64,000 bases of DNA from Solibacteraceae bacterium. GTDB lineage: Bacteria; Acidobacteriota; Terriglobia; Bryobacterales; Bryobacteraceae. Location of the stretch: positions 21,332 to 85,331 of the forward strand of contig JALSRK010000009.1 in assembly GCA_026984795.1 (NCBI GenBank), given 5' to 3'. The translations under genes and the position numbers were made by a program. Below the pieces are notes generated by a model, which saw only the letters and a list, made by a program, of their open reading frames with translations, had not been told where the DNA came from and did no database searches. Below, piece by piece: positions 36,815 to 47,700 of the stretch. Each line of letters starts with the position of its first letter. Position 1 is the stretch's first letter.

Positions 36815-39406
36815 TTACGCCCGCGCGGCGCTCTGGCGGGCGGCCTGGTCCGCTCCCTTGATCAGGCGCGTCACCACCTCCGTGAGCTTCGCCCCGTTCA
36901 CCGGCTTGCTGAGATAGCCGTCCATGCCCGCCGCCAGACACTTCTCCGCGTCCGCCTTCATCGCGTGGGCCGTCAAGGCGCAAATCGGCGTCCGGGCGCC
37001 GTTCTTCTCCCGGTTGCGGATGTAGGCGGTGGCCTCGAAGCCGTCCATTTCGGGCATCTGGCAGTCCATCAGGATCAGATCGTACCCGTTCTGCTCCCAG
37101 GCCTCGATCGCCTCCCGCCCGTTGTTGGCCACGTCCACCGCGAAGCCCGCCTTCTCGAGCAGCCGCACCGCCACCTTCTGGTTGATGGGATTGTCTTCGG
37201 CTACCAGCACCCGCCCCGCCGCCGCCATGGCCGGCGACGGCGACAGATTGCTTCGCCTCGCGGTCGCCTCTCCCTTGCCGGGACTACGCTTCGCCCGGCT
37301 GCGCCGCCCCGCCGCCAGCGTGTGCCGGGTCACCAGCGGCTCTTCCTGATCGTCCGTCCGCCGCAACACTTCCGCGATCACTCCCCGAAGCTCCGCCGTG
37401 GTGAACGGCTTCACCAGGTATCCCGCATAGCCCGCCCGGCGGACCCGCAGCCCGTCGCCCCGCATCGGCGCCGACGTCATCGCAATCAGGCGCGTACCGG
37501 CGATCAACGGGTCTCCCTTGACGTCGTCCTGCACCCGGATGTGGTCGGCCTGGGCCACCGCCAGGTCGATGAGGACCACCCCGAACGGACGTCCTTCGGA
37601 AACCGCCCGCCGCAACACCGCCGGCATCTTGCGCCCGTCCGGCAGGCCTTCCGCGTCACACCCTGCTGGAGTCAACTGGTTCGCTATGAGCCGCTGCGCG
37701 CTGCTCCGCCGGTCCACCACCAGTACCCGTACCCCGTCGAGCCGCTCCGCCTCCGCCGTCTCCGGCAACCCCGAGTGCCGCCCCAGCGGCACCGTAAACC
37801 AGAACGAGCTTCCCTGGCCGACTTCGCTGCGGAACCCGATCCGCCCGCCCATCAGCTCCACGAGCTGCTTGGAAATCGCCAACCCCAGACCCGTGCCGCC
37901 GTACTTCCGCGTCATCGAATCGTCGCCTTGGACGAAGTTCTCGAACAGCCGCTCCTGATGCTCCGGAGCGATCCCGATCCCGGTGTCGTCTACCTGGAAA
38001 CGCACCACCACTCGCTGTTCCCCGCCCCCGATCACCCGGCTCGACAGCTCGATCTTGCCGGATTCGGTGAACTTCAGCGCGTTGCTCAGCAGGTTGTTCA
38101 ATACCTGCCGGATCCTCCCCGGATCCCCCACCACCAGGAAATCGGGATTCCCGTCCGAGCTCCACTCGAACTCCAGTCCCTTGCCTCGCGCCCGGAGCCC
38201 GTACACGCCGGCCACTTCTTCCACCAAGGCGGCCAGATCGAACGGGATCGCTTCGATCTGCAGCTTCCCCGCCTCGATCTTCGAGATGTCCAGAATGTCG
38301 TCCAGGATCGTCAGCAACGAATTCGCCGAGCTCTTCAGGCTTTCGGCGTACTCCCGCTGCTCCTCGTTGAGCGGCGTCGAAAGCAGGAACTCCGTCATCC
38401 CAAGAACCCCGTTCATAGGCGTCCGGATCTCATGGCTCATGTTGGCCAGGAACCGGCTCTTCAACCGCGTCGCTTCCTGCGCCTTCTGCAACGCCTCTTC
38501 GAGCTCCTGGTTCTTCAGCCGCAGCTCCTCGGCGTAGTCCTCCAGCCGCAGCTTCGTCTGCTTCTGCTCGGTGATACTGCGGACCACCGCGATCGCCTCC
38601 CCCCAGTTGAGCGGCAGCAGGCGGACTTCAAAATGTTCCACATCGGCCCCGTGGGCGATTTCGTATTCCAGGCTCGACATCCCGCCTTTGCGGCGCACCT
38701 CCGCCAGGCAGGCCTCCAACTGCAGGCGGACGTTCGCCGGTACCAGGTCGATTACCTTCCGCCCCACTGGATCGGCCGAGCTTACGAACGGCTGCGCGGT
38801 CCGGCCCGGCTTGTAGTCCAGCACGACCCCGTCTTCGCCGATCCGGACGAAATGATCCGGGAAAGCTCCCAGAATCGCCTTCAACTCGGCGGTGGTACGA
38901 TACAGCTCTTCTTCGTTCTTCTGCCGGTCCGTCACGTCGAAGGCGGCAAACGACATCCCGATCACCCGGCCCGCTTCGTCCCGTAACAGATTCTCGTACA
39001 GCTCGAGCGTCAGCACCTGCCCGTCCGGCCGCCGGTACTTCTTCCGCGACGGCCGCGGCTCGGTTTCCGTCTCCAGCTTGTGGAAAAAAGCGTAGCGCTC
39101 CTCGTCACGCTCCCCGGCCGGCAGCAGTTCCCAGAACGGCCGCCCGATCACTTGCTGCGCCGCCAAACCCAGAATCGCGCACTGGCGCTGGTTCACCTCC
39201 CGGATCACCCCGTCGGCGTCCACCGCCAGGTAGCCCAGCGGCGTGCCGTCCAACAGGTTCTTCAGCCGCTGCTTGTAAGACAGTCCGCTCCACTGCTCGT
39301 CCAGCGCGTCTTCCTCGCGCCCGCGGCGCCGGGAGAGCAAACGCCAAACGAGCACCGCGACGGCAGCCAACGCCAGTACCGTGAACCGGTCCATCCCGCC
39401 GAACAC
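36815..39406 (-). CDS. Hybrid sensor histidine kinase with two receiver domains
   Basis: An 863-aa protein. One N-terminal membrane helix (residues 8-24) is followed by two PAS-like domains (about 48-165 and 175-285), a coiled coil, and the histidine kinase core. The phospho-acceptor is in NMSHEIRTPMNGVLG and the ATPase boxes are NLLSNALKF, DTGIGI and GGTGLGLAI. Two receivers follow. The first is degenerate at its acidic pocket (VLVVDRRSS) but keeps the central Asp (VVLIDLA). The second is complete (VLVAEDNPINQ, LILMDCQMPEMDG, LSKPVN). No response regulator gene is adjacent. The GTG at 39406 has GAGAGGA upstream. Confidence 0.93.
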   Translation of the reverse strand: MFGGMDRFTVLALAAVAVLVWRLLSRRRGREEDALDEQWSGLSYKQRLKNLLDGTPLGYLAVDADGVIREVNQRQCAILGLAAQQVIGRPFWELLPAGERDEERYAFFHKLETETEPRPSRKKYRRPDGQVLTLELYENLLRDEAGRVIGMSFAAFDVTDRQKNEEELYRTTAELKAILGAFPDHFVRIGEDGVVLDYKPGRTAQPFVSSADPVGRKVIDLVPANVRLQLEACLAEVRRKGGMSSLEYEIAHGADVEHFEVRLLPLNWGEAIAVVRSITEQKQTKLRLEDYAEELRLKNQELEEALQKAQEATRLKSRFLANMSHEIRTPMNGVLGMTEFLLSTPLNEEQREYAESLKSSANSLLTILDDILDISKIEAGKLQIEAIPFDLAALVEEVAGVYGLRARGKGLEFEWSSDGNPDFLVVGDPGRIRQVLNNLLSNALKFTESGKIELSSRVIGGGEQRVVVRFQVDDTGIGIAPEHQERLFENFVQGDDSMTRKYGGTGLGLAISKQLVELMGGRIGFRSEVGQGSSFWFTVPLGRHSGLPETAEAERLDGVRVLVVDRRSSAQRLIANQLTPAGCDAEGLPDGRKMPAVLRRAVSEGRPFGVVLIDLAVAQADHIRVQDDVKGDPLIAGTRLIAMTSAPMRGDGLRVRRAGYAGYLVKPFTTAELRGVIAEVLRRTDDQEEPLVTRHTLAAGRRSRAKRSPGKGEATARRSNLSPSPAMAAAGRVLVAEDNPINQKVAVRLLEKAGFAVDVANNGREAIEAWEQNGYDLILMDCQMPEMDGFEATAYIRNREKNGARTPICALTAHAMKADAEKCLAAGMDGYLSKPVNGAKLTEVVTRLIKGADQAARQSAARA

Positions 39407-39639
39407 TAGAGTCCTCTCGATTCGGTGCGCGTATCGCCGGCCCGGCCTGCGGCCCTATTGCCCGGCCCGCACGTCGAGCGGCACGAAAACTTACTCCTAA
39501 TCCATCGACGGCTCGAGTGCGCAGGTTTAGTGGAACTGTAGCGAACCCAACGAGATCCGGGTACTAGGACCCCCTGCCGGCCGCCCCCGCGAAACCCTTA
39601 CCGAGGCTCTCAGACCGCTGCCTGAGCCCCAGCCGCCCC

Positions 39640-40932
39640 TCACCTGGTCTGAATCGTGATCCTCATCTGGTTCCACTTGTAGTTCACCGTGTGCGAGCGC
39701 CCCTCCTCGTTCTTCATCGCATCGGACCAGATGAGCACCATCTCCCGGCCGTCGGCGCTGATCCACTTCGGCGACAGCTTCGGCTGGTAGGTGCGGTTCT
39801 CCGGCGAATCCACCGTCCAGTGCTCGCTGTAGTAGAACTCCCGCCACGGCCCGTAAGGCGTCTCGGAGTACCAGAAGCCCAAGCTGCCGGTCTCGGTGTG
39901 CATCCAGGCGTCGTAGTAGTCCTCGTCGGACGCCGTCATCCCGTGGCCGGCGTAAGTGCCGCCGTTCACCATGATGTAGCCGCCCAGCCCCTCGTTCCAG
40001 ACCACCGAGGGCAGCCAGGAATACCAGCCGAAGTATTTGCCGTCGCTGCTTTTTTCGGGGAACACGTGCGCCGCCCCCCGCTCGCGGATCTGCTTCGACC
40101 ACACCGGCCGCCCCTCGCCGTCATAGCGGACGAAATACTCCCACGCCTCCCGCACTCCCAGCCGCCGCTTCTCGACCCGCGCCAGCAGCAGCCGGTTCGA
40201 GTGCGCCCCCTCGGGCGAGTAGATGTAGACGTAGCCGTCCCGCGCCGCCTCTCCGTCCCGGCCGTTCTGCACGAACGAAACGTAAGAAAAAGGATAGGCC
40301 TCCTGCTCGACGTGCGGCAGGCCGAACTCCTCGAGGAAGAACATCTCCTCCCGGCTCACGAGGTTGCGAGCCGCATCGAACCGCTGCAGCTTCCGCTCCC
40401 CGCCCCACCGGTCCACCCGGAACCACGTCTGGCCATTGTCCGGCGATTTCAGCAGCTTCAACCCCCGGAAGGGCCCCGACCACCGCGGACCCGGCGTCCT
40501 CGAGATCGTCGCGTAGAGCACCCCGTCCACCGAGACCACCCCGTAGCCGAACCAGCTTCCCTCTTCGCCGCTGAAGTCCGGGTAGTTGGCGATCTCTTCC
40601 CGCCGGAAGCCCTCCGGACCGCCCAGGATCCGGTACAGCCGCGTGTGGTAGGAGCGCCCCGACTCCAGCCAGTCGCCGTCGCACATCGACGTCACTTGGG
40701 AGTCATCGGCCGCCCAGGTAATGCACCAGTTGTCGCCCGCCTTGCCCACTCGTACCAGGGTGTCCTCGTGGAACACGACGCCCACCGGAACCTTTTTCGG
40801 CGCCTCCCGCGCGGGCTTCTGGCAACCGCTCCACAACAGCCAGGCGGCTGCTATGAGGAACCGCCACCGCCGCGCGCACACGCCGCACTCTATTCTGTCC
40901 AAAGTCGCACCCCGGCTCGTGGATCTTGCCAT
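39640..40932 (-). CDS. Predicted lipoprotein with propeller-like domain
   Basis: A 430-aa protein. A lipoprotein-type signal ends in LLWSGC, so the mature protein is probably lipid-anchored. The body contains repeated aromatic strand motifs such as WFGYGVVSVDGVLYATISR, LLKSPDNGQTWFRV and FGWYSWLPSVVWNEGLGGYIM, resembling the five-bladed propellers of DUF4185 or glycoside hydrolase family 43-like proteins. I see no sure catalytic triad. I chose the ATG at 40932, which has GGGAG upstream; the ATG at 40947 and a GTG at 40881 are alternatives. About 190 bases after its start region, up to 41122, hold nothing I recognise. Confidence 0.65.
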   Translation of the reverse strand: MARSTSRGATLDRIECGVCARRWRFLIAAAWLLWSGCQKPAREAPKKVPVGVVFHEDTLVRVGKAGDNWCITWAADDSQVTSMCDGDWLESGRSYHTRLYRILGGPEGFRREEIANYPDFSGEEGSWFGYGVVSVDGVLYATISRTPGPRWSGPFRGLKLLKSPDNGQTWFRVDRWGGERKLQRFDAARNLVSREEMFFLEEFGLPHVEQEAYPFSYVSFVQNGRDGEAARDGYVYIYSPEGAHSNRLLLARVEKRRLGVREAWEYFVRYDGEGRPVWSKQIRERGAAHVFPEKSSDGKYFGWYSWLPSVVWNEGLGGYIMVNGGTYAGHGMTASDEDYYDAWMHTETGSLGFWYSETPYGPWREFYYSEHWTVDSPENRTYQPKLSPKWISADGREMVLIWSDAMKNEEGRSHTVNYKWNQMRITIQTR

Positions 40933-41122
40933 CCTTCGGACTCCCATTCGGGCACTCGTCTATGAGAGGCTCCTCGGAATCCGTCCGGATGCCTGTTTCC
41001 AAGGCCTCCGAGCAGGCCGCCGCCCGCCGGCAGGAGGATGGACATTGCCGGCGCGCCTGCTGCGGGGCCGGATGACACCGCTCCCCGGCCCGGCGGCGCC
41101 CATAAGATATCATCACATGCTC

Positions 41123-41682
41123 CTGTCCCCGGATTTCCCCACCGCGGCCGCCACTGCTCCGATGCACTCGTGACCGGTGATCCACCCACCCCGCACCCGC
41201 GTGCCCCAGCCGGATGGCGGCGGCCGATGAATCCCTTCTTGATCAGGTCCCGGCGCTCACAGGGAAATGCGGGGACTGCCTCCCATTGCCCGGCGCCGGA
41301 ACCTCGCTCTCAGTCAGAAGCGCAATTGGCTGGCTGTCCCCGGATTTCCCGACCACGACCGCCACTGCTCCGATGCACTCGTGACCAGTGATCCACCCAC
41401 CCCGCACCAGCGTGCCCCAGCCGGATGGCGGCGGCCGATGAATCCCTGGCCGATCAGGTCCCGGCGCTCACAGGGAAATGCGGGGACTGCCTCCAATTGC
41501 CCGGCGCCGGAACCCCGCTCTCAGTCAGAAGCGCAATTGGCTGGCTGTCCCCGGATTTCCCCACCGCGGCCGCCACTGCTCCGGTGCACTCGTGACCGGT
41601 GATCCACCCACCCCGCACCCGCGTGCCACAGCCGGATGGCGGCGGCCGATGAATCGCTGCCCGATCAGGTCCCGGCTCTAAC
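41123..41682. repeat. Three 211-bp tandem units with embedded decayed CRISPR repeats
   Basis: Two full units (41123-41333, 41334-41544) and a partial third (41545-41682) repeat with an exact 211-bp period and few substitutions. Each contains a decayed copy of the array repeat at the same offset: 41225-41260, 41436-41471 and 41647-41682. The first keeps the 19-base core AATCCCTTCTTGATCAGGT unchanged, the others have lost bases in it, and the third keeps the repeat end CGGCTCTAAC and runs directly into the first normal spacer. They mark the old, leader-distal end of the array. No open reading frame of note is present. Confidence 0.9.
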
Positions 41683-41715
41683 GCATCGCACCTAGAATAA
41701 GACGCTCGATGTCTA

Positions 41716-44700
41716 GTCTCAATCCCTTCTTGATCAGGTCTCGGCTCTAACGATCTCATCTCCGACACGTACGAGTTCAATGGAGTCTCAATCCCTTCTT
41801 GATCAGGTCTCGGCTCTAACGAGTCCGTCCGCCCGAAGCCCACTGAGACCGTCAGTGTCTCAATCCCTTCTTGATCAGGTCTCGGCTCTAACCCAAGGTA
41901 GCCGAGAAAGCCGCGCCGAGGCGCGTCTCAATCCCTTCTTGATCAGGTCTCGGCTCTAACTAGGTCTTAGCGCCCCGGCCAGCCCCTAGAAGCGTCTCAA
42001 TCCCTTCTTGATCAGGTCTCGGCTCTAACTCTTCCAGTCTGCCTTGTTCAATGTCCTCTTCCGTCTCAATCCCTTCTTGATCAGGTCTCGGCTCTAACCG
42101 TTCCACCCACAGCGTTGACATTCGTGACAGTCTCAATCCCTTCTTGATCAGGTCTCGGCTCTAACACAGCTTACTTCCACTACTTCCGCAAGTTCCCGTC
42201 TCAATCCCTTCTTGATCAGGTCTCGGCTCTAACGCGGCGTTGCGGACCGGATTCTCTCCCGCACCGGGTCTCAATCCCTTCTTGATCAGGTCTCGGCTCT
42301 AACGCAGACCCTGACCAGGTACACGGTGGAGGTGGCGTCTCAATCCCTTCTTGATCAGGTCTCGGCTCTAACGGGCGAATTGATCAACGACAGCGACCGC
42401 CCTCGTCTCAATCCCTTCTTGATCAGGTCTCGGCTCTAACGCAGACCCTGACCAGGTACACGGTGGAGGTGGCGTCTCAATCCCTTCTTGATCAGGTCTC
42501 GGCTCTAACGGGCGAATTGATCAACGACAGCGACCGCCCTCGTCTCAATCCCTTCTTGATCAGGTCTCGGCTCTAACTTTCTGCGGCAGCTTGCGCTGAC
42601 CGGCTAGAGTCTCAATCCCTTCTTGATCAGGTCTCGGCTCTAACGCTGATCGAGTCGATCTGGAGAACTACGCTCACATGTCTCAATCCCTTCTTGATCA
42701 GGTCTCGGCTCTAACGAATCGATCGACATCGTTGCTACGCTTGCGCGATGGTCTCAATCCCTTCTTGATCAGGTCTCGGCTCTAACGGATCGCTTTCAGC
42801 TCAAGTTTCATGTCCGCCTCCCGTCTCAATCCCTTCTTGATCAGGTCTCGGCTCTAACCCAAGGTAGCCGAGAAAGCCGCGCCGAGGCGCGTCTCAATCC
42901 CTTCTTGATCAGGTCTCGGCTCTAACGAACCAAGGTCTTGCCCGTGCGGCGGGAGCGAAGGGCGTCTCAATCCCTTCTTGATCAGGTCTCGGCTCTAACA
43001 ACCCTCCGGCACGAGCTGGTACCACTGAACATCGTGTCTCAATCCCTTCTTGATCAGGTCTCGGCTCTAACGCCTGCGCCCGCTGCGAATACCGCGAGAA
43101 ATGCCACGGTCTCAATCCCTTCTTGATCAGGTCTCGGCTCTACCATCGAGTCTGGGTATGCTGTTGGGCCTGCTACCGCGTCTCAATCCCTTCTTGATCA
43201 GGTCTCGGCTCTAACTGGATGCGGATTCATTCCCACCACAAGCCCGTCAGTCTCAATCCCTTCTTGATCAGGTCTCGGCTCTAACACCGGCGGAAGGCAT
43301 GGTCTAACCTTCTCTAGTCTCAATCCCTTCTTGATCAGGTCTCGGCTCTAACATGCGTGACATCGCTGCTATGCTGTGGGCCACGGTCTCAATCCCTTCT
43401 TGATCAGGTCTCGGCTCTAACATGATACCGTTGTGGTGGCCTACTATCGGTCTCTGTCTCAATCCCTTCTTGATCAGGTCTCGGCTCTAACTACGCGCCA
43501 CGGGGCTACTCACCAGCATCCTGGTGTCTCAATCCCTTCTTGATCAGGTCTCGGCTCTAACAACGATTCGCCCTGCCCCCACTGCTACGAGCAGGTCTCA
43601 ATCCCTTCTTGATCAGGTCTCGGCTCTAACGCTGGTGGGTGACGGCTGCCCGCCTATCGCCGCCGCGTCTCAATCCCTTCTTGATCAGGTCTCGGCTCTA
43701 ACGGTCTACCGCCACGAGGGCGCGTGGTGGGTCGCGTCTCAATCCCTTCTTGATCAGGTCTCGGCTCTAACACCCGTGTGTGGCTCCTACCGCGTGCAGG
43801 ACCCCGTCTCAATCCCTTCTTGATCAGGTCTCGGCTCTAACCGCGGGGAAAGGAGAGTATGCGAGAAACGACAGGTCTCAATCCCTTCTTGATCAGGTCT
43901 CGGCTCTAACCCGCGACGGCAGCTACTTCGTCGCGGGAAAGGGTCTCAATCCCTTCTTGATCAGGTCTCGGCTCTAACCGTGCCGGTGTGGCGGTCTACC
44001 GCCACGAGGGCGCGTCTCAATCCCTTCTTGATCAGGTCTCGGCTCTAACGCGCCGCCACCGGAAAGATCAAGGCGGCGCTCGGGTCTCAATCCCTTCTTG
44101 ATCAGGTCTCGGCTCTAACACAAAGAGGGAGCGAGGATACATGCGTCTCTCGCGTCTCAATCCCTTCTTGATCAGGTCTCGGCTCTAACGCGGTAAAGGA
44201 CGCTGCCAATGGCTAATTGGCGTCTCAATCCCTTCTTGATCAGGTCTCGGCTCTAACAACACTCTATGACTTCATTGAAGAGGATAGAGCCAGTCTCAAT
44301 CCCTTCTTGATCAGGTCTCGGCTCTAACAGCTTGGCCCCATTGCCAGAGCCATGAGCTGGTCTCAATCCCTTCTTGATCAGGTCTCGGCTCTAACGAAAG
44401 CATTAAACAAAGTGCGGGAGCTTTTGGTCTCAATCCCTTCTTGATCAGGTCTCGGCTCTAACGCAAAGGCATGGAAATCAACGTCTTTTCAAGCGTCTCA
44501 ATCCCTTCTTGATCAGGTCTCGGCTCTAACATGGTGACTGCATACAAAAGACTGTTCGACGCGTCTCAATCCCTTCTTGATCAGGTCTCGGCTCTAACCA
44601 GGGAGCCAGTAAGCCCCCGCCGCCGCACCGGGCGTCTCAATCCCTTCTTGATCAGGTCTCGGCTCTAACGCGCGGCTGGGTCACGCGGCCTCCGATGTGC

Positions 44701-47700
44701 CTCTCGTCTCAATCCCTTCTTGATCAGGTCTCGGCTCTAACACGTCAAGGTCCGGCCATTGGCCGGGCGCTGCGGGGTCTCAATCCCTTCTTGATCAGGT
44801 CTCGGCTCTAACGGGGCACCAGCCCCATCCTTCTCAGGCTGCGGCTGTCTCAATCCCTTCTTGATCAGGTCTCGGCTCTAACCAGCGCCAGCCCGAAACG
44901 GGTCTGGGACCTAGGTCTCAATCCCTTCTTGATCAGGTCTCGGCTCTAACTTTGAGCTGACAGACGGCATCACGATGATGTCCCGTCTCAATCCCTTCTT
45001 GATCAGGTCTCGGCTCTAACGGCTTATAAGCGTCTTTTTGACGCCGCTAAGGCGTCTCAATCCCTTCTTGATCAGGTCTCGGCTCTAACGAGGACAGTGG
45101 CGATGTTTCGCCCCGGACGCCGTCTCAATCCCTTCTTGATCAGGTCTCGGCTCTAACCCGGGCGGAACGCTCGTGAGGTCCTCCCCTGCGGTCTCAATCC
45201 CTTCTTGATCAGGTCTCGGCTCTAACGTGGGGCCTCTCCGGCCCCGGTCCCGCACCGAGTCTCAATCCCTTCTTGATCAGGTCTCGGCTCTAACCTCCGC
45301 CCGCCGATGGTGCGGCACCAGAGGGCGTCTCAATCCCTTCTTGATCAGGTCTCGGCTCTAACCTCACGTTTCACGCAACCGAAAACGCGGTGAGTCTCAA
45401 TCCCTTCTTGATCAGGTCTCGGCTCTAACGGGTCCTTGTGGACCCTTATGAAGCTCTGAGAATGTCTCAATCCCTTCTTGATCAGGTCTCGGCTCTAACG
45501 CTTGCCCGTTTCTACCTTCTTGAGTGAAGCGGGTCTCAATCCCTTCTTGATCAGGTCTCGGCTCTAACTTCTACCTTCTTGAGTGAAGCGGGCGAGTATG
45601 TCTCAATCCCTTCTTGATCAGGTCTCGGCTCTAACACTGGCCGTTAGGCTAGTTCACAGATTCTTGAAGTCTCAATCCCTTCTTGATCAGGTCTCGGCTC
45701 TAACAAAATGGGAGGTTACCGTGGCAAGGTCAATCCGTCTCAATCCCTTCTTGATCAGGTCTCGGCTCTAACTTCATTTTAGCACCCCTTTAGGTACGTT
45801 GTAGTCTCAATCCCTTCTTGATCAGGTCTCGGCTCTAACCTGCGGTACAGGTGCAGACTGCCGATGCTTGGTCTCAATCCCTTCTTGATCAGGTCTCGGC
45901 TCTAACCCCAAAGTTGATCAACCTCACGCCTCACCCTCTGGGTCTCAATCCCTTCTTGATCAGGTCTCGGCTCTAACGCGAAAGCGGCGTTCGAGCACGT
46001 CGACTATGACGTGTCTCAATCCCTTCTTGATCAGGTCTCGGCTCTAACGAGCTGTTTGAGAGGGCCTGCTCGAAGGCTGTCTCAATCCCTTCTTGATCAG
46101 GTCTCGGCTCTAACGGGGCGCTGGACCGAAGCCAAGTGTGGAGGCGTCTCAATCCCTTCTTGATCAGGTCTCGGCTCTAACCCAAGGCCTGGGTCAATAG
46201 CTTGGGGATCATCCAGTCTCAATCCCTTCTTGATCAGGTCTCGGCTCTAACATGATTATATAATCATAATGTAATGAGGATCGAGTCTCAATCCCTTCTT
46301 GATCAGGTCTCGGCTCTAACGGGCGGCACCGATATGCGTGTCGGTATCGAGTCTCAATCCCTTCTTGATCAGGTCTCGGCTCTAACGTGGCTCGTATCTC
46401 GGATCCTCCGCACCACGATTGTCTCAATCCCTTCTTGATCAGGTCTCGGCTCTAACGATGCAGGACCGCGAGATTGCCCAGGCCCTCGCGGTCTCAATCC
46501 CTTCTTGATCAGGTCTCGGCTCTAACCCGGATCGGCCTCATAAGTCACGACCTGCTCGAGCGGGTCTCAATCCCTTCTTGATCAGGTCTCGGCTCTAACG
46601 TGACCTGCACGATCTGTTCTACCGGGTCCATCGGTCTCAATCCCTTCTTGATCAGGTCTCGGCTCTAACGGCTCTACTATGACCCGAGCCTCCGCTGGGG
46701 CGTGTCTCAATCCCTTCTTGATCAGGTCTCGGCTCTAACGCGACGGACGCCCGGCACTACGCCGGCCCGTGGTCGTCTCAATCCCTTCTTGATCAGGTCT
46801 CGGCTCTAACGGGTACGGCGGTGACCACATCATCGCCACCGAGGTGTCTCAATCCCTTCTTGATCAGGTCTCGGCTCTAACGAGGCAGAATTGCTAATGC
46901 GGGAGTTGGCACTAGTCTCAATCCCTTCTTGATCAGGTCTCGGCTCTAACAGCGGGTATCCCGGCGGCTAACGCCGTTGAGCCGTCTCAATCCCTTCTTG
47001 ATCAGGTCTCGGCTCTAACTGGAGAGTACCGCACCACGCGTGACGGCAAGGTGTCTCAATCCCTTCTTGATCAGGTCTCGGCTCTAACCGGAGACAGCTT
47101 GAGACTTGAACTTGGCAATGTCGTCTCAATCCCTTCTTGATCAGGTCTCGGCTCTAACGTAAGGGTTCAGGTCACCACAGATGGACTGGTGGTCTCAATC
47201 CCTTCTTGATCAGGTCTCGGCTCTAACTGAGAAGATGTATGTAACTCATGTCCTTACCCTGTCTCAATCCCTTCTTGATCAGGTCTCGGCTCTAACCCGT
47301 GACCCCTGACAGCCTTGGCCAGCCGACCGGGTCTCAATCCCTTCTTGATCAGGTCTCGGCTCTAACGAGGCTGATCGACTGCTGGCGCTGCCCGCCGAGG
47401 TCTCAATCCCTTCTTGATCAGGTCTCGGCTCTAACGGCTATGGTGGTCAACCACCACGGTCCTATCGCTGTCTCAATCCCTTCTTGATCAGGTCTCGGCT
47501 CTAACCCTCCTGCGAGGGGCGAGGGAGTCCGACTCCCTCGTCTCAATCCCTTCTTGATCAGGTCTCGGCTCTAACCGTGAAGCGGACAACTTTTGGCGAC
47601 TCGTCGTCTCAATCCCTTCTTGATCAGGTCTCGGCTCTAACGCGATCCCCGGTCGCCCCGGGGAGAAGTTCCTGGTCTCAATCCCTTCTTGATCAGGTCT

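Noticed and set aside
41123..41682. An insertion sequence or other mobile element
   Set aside because: No transposase gene, terminal inverted repeats or target duplication can be seen. The tandem period and embedded repeat remnants explain the structure better.
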